Positions 33,237-37,965 of a stretch of DNA of 37,965 nt are shown here, in pieces; position 1 is the first letter of the stretch; every line of letters starts with the position of its first letter. The translations under genes and the position numbers were made by a program. The notes under the pieces were generated by a model, which saw nothing but the letters and a program-made list of their open reading frames with translations, was not told the DNA's origin and searched no databases. This DNA is from JBOHCT01 sp050699055 (GTDB taxonomy: Bacteria > Actinomycetota > Actinomycetes > Streptosporangiales > JBOHCT01): contig JBOHCT010000014.1 in NCBI GenBank assembly GCA_050699055.1, positions 1 to 37,965 on the forward strand, written 5' to 3'.

Positions 33237-33587
33237 CTAGCGGATGGCGGCGCGGCCCTGGATGAACACGCCGTTGTGGACCAGGAAGCCGCGGATGTGG
33301 TTGCCGACCACGATGGCCTCGCGGCCCGACAGTCCGAGCTGCGAAACATACCCCTCGATCGCCTGCTGCATGGCACGTCTGCCCTTGATGCTGATCTTGG
33401 TCAGCCCCTCCCTGGTAGTGCGAAAACATGAGTTGACCAGCTCCGGGGGTGTCTTGTCAGCGAAGGCGCAAAAACCCTCCAGCTCATCGAGCAGAGCCTT
33501 ACGTTCTGTCTCCGGGAGGGAGGCGTGGCCGGACTTGTCGAGCCACCGGCGAACCTCCGGGATCTCGGCGAGCTCCCGGATGCTCAT
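33237..33587 (-). CDS. Unrecognised 116-residue protein
   Basis: Starts MSIRELAEIPEVRRWLDKSG and contains LLDELEGFCAFADKTPPELV, TKISIKGRRAMQQAIEGYVS and IVVGNHIRGFLVHNGVFIQG. The helical pattern LEGFCAF..KTPPELV recalls the core-binding (SAM-like) domain of tyrosine integrases, but there is no catalytic domain, so I do not assign a function. Its ATG overlaps the nitroreductase stop (ATGA), which implies it was part of that operon. It seems intact even though its upstream neighbours are not. Confidence 0.65.
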   Translation of the reverse strand: MSIRELAEIPEVRRWLDKSGHASLPETERKALLDELEGFCAFADKTPPELVNSCFRTTREGLTKISIKGRRAMQQAIEGYVSQLGLSGREAIVVGNHIRGFLVHNGVFIQGRAAIR

Positions 33588-33866
33588 TCCGGTAGCCCGA
33601 ACATCCGAGACAGCATGCGTACCTCTGCCTCCCGGTACGGCAGCGGACCTGGAGTCTGGATCATCCCCTCGGCCTCGAGCCGCTCGGTGACATTGGGATC
33701 CGCCTTGAACGGAGTCTCGCAGCTTCCCTCGAAGTAGAACTGGGACAGCGGCCGGCGCGGGCGTTGTCCTCCGGCCTCGCGTTCTTCCGCCGGGTAGCCG
33801 ACGAGCTGCAGCCACACCGGCACCCAGGTGTCGGGGATCCGCAGCACCTCCTTCGCTTTCTCCACT
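33584..33866 (-). pseudogene. Nitroreductase-family protein, C-terminal fragment
   Basis: The last 94 or so residues of a nitroreductase-like flavoprotein: EKAKEVLRIPDTWVPVWLQL, VGYPAEEREAGGQRPRRPLS and MLSRMFGLPE at the end. The N-terminal two thirds, including the FMN-contacting Arg/Ser block, are missing. On its upstream side the sequence changes within a few bases (about 33862-33868) into a thiolase N terminus in another frame. Family members of this group reduce quinones, nitro groups or CoA-ester double bonds. Confidence 0.82.
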
Positions 33867-34062
33867 GGCCGCGGATCATCTCCTGCCCGGTGAGGATGCC
33901 GGCCACCGCGTTGGAGAAGAAGACCATGTCGACCTTGTCCGGAGCGACGTCGGCGTCGCGCAAGGCGCCGAGGGTGGCCTCCTCGGCGAGGGTCCGGACG
34001 GTGGAGTCGGGGAACTTCCCGAAACGCGTCATCGCCGCGCCAGCGATATAGACATCACGCAT
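33867..34062 (-). pseudogene. SCP-x-type thiolase, N-terminal fragment
   Basis: About 65 residues starting MRDVYIAGAAMTRFGKFPDS and continuing TLAEEATLGALRDADVAPDK, VDMVFFSNAVAGILTGQEMI. This is the N-terminal start of a lipid-transfer/SCP-x thiolase (about 390 residues when full). The frame leaves similarity after MIRGQ where the nitroreductase fragment begins. The catalytic Cys region is not present. ATG at 34062 is a few bases after the acyl-CoA ligase stop. Confidence 0.85.
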
Positions 34063-34067
34063 TCACA

Positions 34068-34378
34068 TCACGTCCGCTCCACGACGTAGCCGTGCTCCTC
34101 GCGGTCCCACGTGTCCGGCGTGACCCCGCGTGAGGTGAGACCCGCGTACTGGACCCGCTGGGTCTCCGTCTTGGGAAGGGACTCGACGAGCTCGACATAA
34201 CGGGGGACGGCGTAATGCGCCACCCTCCCCTTGCAGTGGTCGAGGACCTCCTCGGGCGACGGCCGTTCACCCGGCTGCGACACAATCGTGATCTTGACCT
34301 CGTCCTCTCCGAGGGGCGACGCGACCGCGTGCGCCGCGCTCTCCAACACCTTCGGGTGGGCGTTGACGACCGTCTCAC
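34068..34378 (-). pseudogene. AMP-forming acyl-CoA ligase, C-terminal fragment
   Basis: About 100 residues of the ligase C-terminal lid domain: GETVVNAHPKVLESAAHAVA, EDEVKITIVSQPGERPSPEE, CKGRVAHYAVPRYVELVESL and PKTETQRVQYAGLTSRG, where PKTETQRVQ carries a Lys at the position usually used for adenylation. The upstream boundary at about 34376-34382 is abrupt: the next bases belong to a ParA gene on the other strand. About 400 N-terminal residues are therefore missing. Confidence 0.85.
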
Positions 34379-34831
34379 CGTCTCGCGGAGGTCCTCGAGC
34401 CAGTGCTCGGTGAGTATGACCTGGTGCTGATCGACACCCCGCCGAACCTGGGGATGCTGTCAGTCAACGCCTTGGTGGCCGCCCAGCTCATCGTTGTCGT
34501 AACCGAGGCCGACCAGTGGTCCGCAGACGGGCTCGCGGAGCTGCGGTCCACCGTCGAAGGCGTCCAGCGCTACACCAACCCTCGCCTGGCGTGGGGGGGA
34601 GTGATCGTCAACCGGTGGCATAACACCCGCGACGAACGGGAGCTGCTCACTGAGATCGGGGCGGGATTCCCACAGGCGATGATCTGGCCGGAGCGAATCC
34701 CGCTATGGACCGCGATCAAGACCCACCTCAACGCCGGCGTGGGGCTGGACGAGTCGCGGGAGGCACGGCTTCGGGTGCTGGCAGAGTCCTACCACCGCAT
34801 CGCCGCTCGGATCATGGATGGTGCCGCATGA
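34379..34831 (+). pseudogene. ParA partition ATPase, headless
   Basis: About 150 C-terminal residues of a ParA/Soj-type ATPase: RLAEVLEPVLGEYDLVLIDT, PPNLGMLSVNALVAAQLIVV, TEADQWSADGLAELRSTVEG and GGVIVNRWHNTRDERELL. DTPPNLG and the following strand are the usual ParA core, but the N-terminal deviant Walker A (KGGVGKT) is missing because the gene is cut at about 34379 by the acyl-CoA ligase fragment. GTG 34403 is the first plausible start left. It is coupled by ATGA to an RHH protein, as in plasmid partition cassettes. Confidence 0.82.
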
Positions 34832-35097
34832 GCGCGGAACGGCGACGGCGTACTTCAAAGCTGGTGGGCCAGTCGACGATGCTGGCCGCCAGCCAGGAGC
34901 CAACAACCCCACCCACCGACACGCGCGGACCTCGGTCGGATGACCGCGTGGGATTCAACTGCAAGATGGACCGAGAACTACGCCGCGCCGTACGTCGCTA
35001 CGCAGCCGACGCCGAGATGGATATCCAAGACATCGTCGACGAGGCGCTGCGGGAGTACCTGTCGGCCCGACGCAGCGTCGAGGTCTCAGACAGATAG
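34828..35097 (+). CDS. Ribbon-helix-helix partition or CopG-like protein
   Basis: Protein of 89 residues. A basic N terminus (MSAERRRRTSKLVGQSTML) and a C-terminal RHH-like helix pair (GFNCKMDRELRRAVRRYAAD, then EMDIQDIVDEALREYLSA). The ATGA overlap with parA indicates the centromere-binding partner of a type Ib-like or actinomycete plasmid partition pair. Intact in itself. Confidence 0.75.
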   Translation: MSAERRRRTSKLVGQSTMLAASQEPTTPPTDTRGPRSDDRVGFNCKMDRELRRAVRRYAADAEMDIQDIVDEALREYLSARRSVEVSDR

Positions 35098-35123
35098 AAA
35101 GGTACCCAGCTAGCCAGTCCGAG

Positions 35124-35141
35124 CGTCAAGGACGCTTGACG
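35124..35141 (+). terminator. Small hairpin after the partition genes
   Basis: CGTCAAG-GACG-CTTGACG is a perfect 7-bp inverted repeat with a 4-base loop, 27 bases after the RHH stop. It may act as a weak terminator or as a binding site for the RHH protein. There is no T tract. Confidence 0.45.
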
Positions 35142-35349
35142 AGTGCCTGTCTGTTGGGAGCTCCGGCCCGCGGGTCGCAGAATCGACCCCCCCGTTTTCG
35201 ACCGAGGGGCCAGAGGTGGTCGCTGGCTGGGGGCTGGAGGGGGCCGCGATCGAGCTGTCAGGCAGAGGCCCCAAGGTCAACCACAGCCCGCCCCCCGTCG
35301 CCGCAGTGGATCCATTGCCCGATGCTGTCAGGAGGCCAGCGAACTCAAA

Positions 35350-35368
35350 GGTTGTGTATACCATAACC
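35350..35368 (+). promoter_or_regulatory. Palindromic operator candidate before the toxin gene
   Basis: GGTTGTG-TATAC-CATAACC: the arms match at six of seven positions around an AT-rich centre. It ends two bases before GTG 35371. Size, symmetry and position fit an autoregulatory operator bound by the RHH antitoxin encoded downstream. Confidence 0.5.
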
Positions 35369-35370
35369 GT

Positions 35371-35622
35371 GTGCCACAATTGGGTATGCGGTTGCGGTTC
35401 ACCCAGGCAGCCCGATCCAGACACCGCATCGCTCCCAGCCGAGCTCGCCATGTGATGGCCACCACGATCGGCCACCCGATCACCACCAGGCGGGGGAGGC
35501 CGGGCGTGCTCTGGGTCGGCGCCGACCAAGACGGCAACGTCCTCGACGTGATCGCTGCCCTCGACGAGGACCAGCTGATCGTCACCCACGTGATGCCGCA
35601 CCGTTGGAAGGAGCGTTCATGA
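35371..35622 (+). CDS. Probable toxin of a toxin-first TA pair
   Basis: Protein of 83 residues (GTG 35371) or 78 (ATG 35386). RLRFTQAARSRHRIAPSRAR, then HVMATTIGHPITTRRGRPGV, LWVGADQDGNVLDVIAALDE and LIVTHVMPHRWKERS. The beta-rich GVLWVGADQDGNVLDVIA and HVMP end are reminiscent of small actinomycete toxins in the RelE/BrnT-like superfamily. The gene ends in an ATGA overlap with an RHH gene, as in higBA or brnTA pairs where the toxin comes first. Activity is inferred only. Confidence 0.65.
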   Translation: MPQLGMRLRFTQAARSRHRIAPSRARHVMATTIGHPITTRRGRPGVLWVGADQDGNVLDVIAALDEDQLIVTHVMPHRWKERS

Positions 35623-35972
35623 CTACCTCACGCAAGGGAACCACCCAAGTCCTGTTGCCAACCGGCGCGGTGGAAGCCGACTACGACGACACCGAGGCAC
35701 CGGTGACCTACGACCAGACGCTGGCCGACGAGCTACTTGAGGCTGCCCACCGCTACCAGGACGAGCACCGCGAGCTGGCGCCAGGACGACCGTCACTGTC
35801 CGCGCAGGGCACGCACTCGCCGCATGTCTCATTCCGTGTACCGGTCGAGCTGGCCGAACGGCTAGACGAGCAAAGCGCGGCCGAGGGCGTGTCCCGCTCG
35901 ACGCTGGCGCGGCGTGCACTAGCCGCGTACCTCACAGCTACCCGCCAAGCGGGAGGAAGCCGTAGCGTCTGA
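35619..35972 (+). CDS. Ribbon-helix-helix antitoxin
   Basis: Protein of 117 residues starting at ATG 35619 with AAGGAG six bases upstream, inside the toxin's last codons. The N-terminal half is acidic and would wrap the toxin (TGAVEADYDDTEAPVTYDQT); the C-terminal half HVSFRVPVELAERLDEQSAA plus GVSRSTLARRALAAYL is a clean RHH (CopG/MetJ-like) domain. Domain order is reversed compared with the VapB-like gene at 4915. Confidence 0.75.
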   Translation: MTTSRKGTTQVLLPTGAVEADYDDTEAPVTYDQTLADELLEAAHRYQDEHRELAPGRPSLSAQGTHSPHVSFRVPVELAERLDEQSAAEGVSRSTLARRALAAYLTATRQAGGSRSV

Positions 35973-36017
35973 CGACGGCTGCCCAGCCGACCTGGTCGAG
36001 TGAGGAGGAAGCCGGTC

Positions 36018-36266
36018 GTGAGCCATGGGATGGGCGCGCCGAACGAGCCGCAGCGGGTAACTGTCGTGTTTCGCAAGCCGGTCGTGCGGCCTGGCACTCC
36101 GGAGGCCCAGGCCCAGGGCTGTCTGTGCCGCTTCGAGAGCAATATGGAGGCAGGATTCCTGGCCGTGGAGCGCGGACACGAGGACGAGGTGATCGTTGTG
36201 ATCCACGAGGGCTGCCCGCTCCACAAGATCGTGCGCAAGCCGATGGACGATGTCCTCGGGGACTAG
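36018..36266 (+). CDS. Small hypothetical protein with Cys/His cluster
   Basis: Protein of 82 residues from GTG 36018, chosen because GAGGAGG lies about nine bases upstream. It reads QGCLCRFESNMEAGFLAVER and then IHEGCPLHKIVRKPMDD. The C-x-C and later C-x2-H could bind a metal ion such as Zn. I do not recognise the family. It lies between a TA pair and a resolvase. Confidence 0.5.
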   Translation: MSHGMGAPNEPQRVTVVFRKPVVRPGTPEAQAQGCLCRFESNMEAGFLAVERGHEDEVIVVIHEGCPLHKIVRKPMDDVLGD

Positions 36267-36401
36267 TGAGCGAAGCCGTCTCGATATCGATCGTTCGCGC
36301 GACAGGTCGGCGGCCTCGACGTTTCCGCAGGTCGCGTTTGTAACGCATGCCGTGTACGCGGCACCGTCACGCTGTCGGAGGTCCGCGATACAGTCCGGCG
36401 C

Positions 36402-36986
36402 ATGCGGATCGGCTACGGGCGAGTCTCCACCCGCGACCAGCACCCAGAAGCCCAGCACGACGCACTGACAGCGACCGGCTGTGAGGAGGTATTTATCGAC
36501 AAGGCCTCCGGCAAGCTCGCACGGCGACCGGAACTGGACAAGGCCCTGCTGTCGGCCAACCGGGCCGGTGATCAGATCGTGATCACCAAGCTCGACCGGC
36601 TCGGCCGGTCCCTAGAACACCTGATCGAGCTGTCCAAGCTGCTGCAGGCCCGCCAGGTGGACCTGGTGGTGCTCGACCAGGGCATCGACACCTCCACCGC
36701 CGTAGGACGGCTGTTCTTCTCGATCATCGGCGCGATCGCCGAGTTTGAGCACGCGCTGATGTCCGAGCGGACAATGGACGGGCTCGCCGCCGCCCGCGCC
36801 CGCGGCCGCACCGGCGGGCAGAAACCCAAACTCGGCCCCCGGCAGGCCAGGCTGGCCCGGCAGATGTACGACGAGACCTGCGACGACGGCAAACGCCGCT
36901 ACACCGTCGCCCAGATCGCCGCCGAGTTCGGCGTCACCCACCCCACCATCTACCGCCACCTCCAGCAGGCGGCATCAGCAACGTAG
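36402..36986 (+). CDS. Serine resolvase/invertase (TnpR/Hin-like)
   Basis: Small serine recombinase of 194 residues. Nucleophile Ser9 in RIGYGRVSTRDQ, catalytic-domain blocks KLDRLGRSLEHLIEL and GRLFFSIIGAIAEFEHALMS, and a C-terminal helix-turn-helix YTVAQIAAEFGVTHPTIYRH. This is the usual length for resolvases of transposons and plasmids. The 135 bases before the gene contain an ATATCGAT-type palindrome (about 36284-36293) that could be part of a res site, but the three-subsite pattern is not clear. No transposase is next to it. Confidence 0.92.
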   Translation: MRIGYGRVSTRDQHPEAQHDALTATGCEEVFIDKASGKLARRPELDKALLSANRAGDQIVITKLDRLGRSLEHLIELSKLLQARQVDLVVLDQGIDTSTAVGRLFFSIIGAIAEFEHALMSERTMDGLAAARARGRTGGQKPKLGPRQARLARQMYDETCDDGKRRYTVAQIAAEFGVTHPTIYRHLQQAASAT

Positions 36987-37349
36987 CTACGCCAGCCACA
37001 TTGCGTCGCGTGTCAGCTTCCTTAACAGCAGGCCTACCGCGCAGGGTGATGGTGCGGTGGAGTGTGTCCCTCAGGTGCCCGCCCCGGTGGTGGCGGTGGG
37101 GTTGTAGACGACTGGGGTCGCCGTACGCATGGCGGTCACCCCGGCTGGCAGTGAGTATCACCGCGGCGCGTCCCCTGGCCGGGAGGTGGGGGATGTCACG
37201 TGCATGCCTCGACGAGGAGACGACGGGGCGCCTCCCCCAGCCCGCGCCCACAGCGCTTCTCAGTGCCCGGACCGGGCCAGGTGCGGGCGCGCCCATCCAC
37301 GCCGGCGTGAGAAGACCGGGGCTTTCCGCCGCGAACTGTCGCACCAGTG
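36987..37349. other. Gene-poor stretch after the resolvase
   Basis: No frame here has recognisable domains. Overlapping open frames on both strands are products of the high GC content. One minus-strand frame ends VVYNPTATTGAGT near 37070-37110, which may be the tail of a lost gene, but it is too short to assign. The region looks like decayed accessory DNA. Confidence 0.4.
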
Positions 37350-37484
37350 TTGCGCCACCTGACGATCGCTCCGCTCCGGCGCGGCGACAGCGGCTCAGGG
37401 TGGACCCGCTTGCCGACGATCGCGTGGCTGCGCTACACGAAGGCCGACAAGACATGGCCGCTGTACTGGCGCGACCGCGGTGGC
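37350..37484 (+). pseudogene. DUF3024 protein remnant
   Basis: The frame reads LRHLTIAPLRRGDSGSGWTR and then LPTIAWLRYTKADKTWPLYW with RDR. This is the central and C-terminal core of DUF3024 proteins of actinomycetes (RHLTI..., W-T-R-x-P-I-A, LRYTK...TWTLYWRDR). The expected continuation (N-x-R-F/W-H-x-Y and a final DPTAIFWG-like end) is missing and the frame runs on as unrelated sequence. DUF3024 genes are often near mobile DNA; this copy is broken at both ends. Confidence 0.6.
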
Positions 37485-37786
37485 CAACAGGGCCGACGAC
37501 CCACGGCCTCCCTCTACCGCCAGCAGCCCGCACGATGGCTCAGCGTCCACGCCTCCAACCCGATCACGGACCGTCGGCCCTTCAAATCAGCTGAACACAA
37601 GACCATGCTCAGCCGTCCGGGCGTCGGTCCTTCGATCCACATGGTCGCGTGCCAGACTGGTGTAATCCGCCGCGTCCACCCCCCCGAGGACGGGAGCCGC
37701 GTCGACTCTACGCATCGGCGGAGACCATTCCGATTACCGGCATGCGTTGGCGTGCGGTCTCGCATCGCGGGTGAGAGGAGCCTCTC

Positions 37787-37906
37787 ATGAACGATTTCAA
37801 CGCCATGAACGCGTTTGCCTATGGCCAGCGGTGGTCAACTGAGCCCGGATCCACCGACTCGTGCTGGCAGCGATTTGGGGTGATCATTCGTGAGGGGAGC
37901 GTCTGA
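37787..37906 (+). CDS. Small ORF of 39 residues, unknown
   Basis: ATG with a good GAGAGGAG site seven bases upstream. The product starts MNDFNAMNAFAYGQRWSTEP and ends SCWQRFGVIIREGSV. Three aromatic residues and one Cys are present; there is no signal peptide. The next frame starts three bases after its stop, so the two may be coupled. It resembles in size a RiPP precursor, but I see no known leader motif. Function unknown. Confidence 0.45.
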   Translation: MNDFNAMNAFAYGQRWSTEPGSTDSCWQRFGVIIREGSV

Positions 37907-37908
37907 GG

Positions 37909-37965
37909 ATGATCTTGGCGATGTTCGGGGGCGTGGCGGTCCTGCCAGCCTCGGACGCTGGCTTG
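37909..37965 (+). CDS. Start of a gene running off the window
   Basis: ATG three bases after the small ORF, with TGAGG just before it, and open to the end of the window: MILAMFGGVAVLPASDAGL. The pattern F-x-x-x-A-V-L-P-x-S-x-A is loosely like N termini of actinomycete lasso-peptide cyclases (asparagine-synthase-like), but nineteen residues cannot prove it. Partial. Confidence 0.3.
   Translation, partial: MILAMFGGVAVLPASDAGL

Noticed and set aside
35160..35349. Start of the toxin frame at 35143
   Set aside because: The extra 76 codons have no similarity and would cover the palindromic operator; the GTG at 35371 or ATG at 35386 is more likely.
36281..36400. Possible res recombination site before the resolvase
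   Set aside because: A single ATATCGAT-type palindrome is present, but I cannot find three paired subsites with TGTC-like ends, so it is not reported as a res site.

Overview
The window is GC-rich DNA from an actinomycete. The evidence is the GC-ending codon use, the Scr1-type XRE regulator paired with a DUF397 protein, the PF04672-type methyltransferase, a tgm (ATP-grasp) peptide cluster, a DUF6247 antitoxin and a DUF3024 remnant, all typical of Streptomyces, Streptosporangiales and relatives. The genus cannot be fixed from sequence alone. No tRNA, rRNA or CRISPR array was seen.

Layout. (1) 56-4659: a regulator pair, a SAM methyltransferase, then a graspetide (omega-ester RiPP) locus with precursor TgmA, ATP-grasp ligase TgmB (broken) and a PIMT-like methyltransferase TgmC. 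(2) 4915-5549: a ribbon-helix-helix/PIN toxin-antitoxin pair. (3) 5776-12810, minus strand: a seven-gene catabolic operon (GntR/FCD regulator, MaoC hydratase, class III CoA transferase, acyl-CoA dehydrogenase, MmgE/PrpD protein, luciferase-like oxidoreductase, alpha/beta hydrolase). (4) 12855-15890: a luciferase-like fragment, an internally deleted CrtI-like oxidoreductase, a DUF6247/RelE-like pair and a phosphoesterase remnant. (5) 15932-22105: an IclR regulator divergent from an operon of an SBP::ATPase chimera, two ABC permeases, a two-subunit Rieske dioxygenase, a 72-residue accessory protein and a dihydrodiol-dehydrogenase-like SDR, which together look like aromatic acid import and cis-dihydroxylation. 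(6) 22134-28872: a truncated secreted PA14 protein, a second IclR and a complete livFGHM plus binding-protein transporter. (7) 28887-33021: MFS exporter and enoyl-CoA hydratase (minus), then a soluble SBP-like protein and a frameshifted CofD-like F420 gene (plus). (8) 33237-34378, minus: remnants of nitroreductase, thiolase and acyl-CoA ligase genes. (9) 34379-37965: plasmid- or ICE-like DNA with a headless ParA, an RHH protein, a toxin-antitoxin pair, a serine resolvase and decayed sequence, ending in a small ORF with a strong ribosome binding site.

Functionally the middle 28 kb is a catabolic island: importers with their own regulators feed CoA-activation, beta-oxidation-like and ring-dioxygenase enzymes. 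The most striking property is damage. About nine places show a gene collapsed onto itself or onto a neighbour (tgmB, luciferase-like, CrtI-like, phosphoesterase, SBP::ATPase, PA14, CofD, thiolase/nitroreductase, ligase/ParA). Either this is an eroding accessory region or the assembly has lost sequence at many points. These two readings must be separated before any locus here is called functional.
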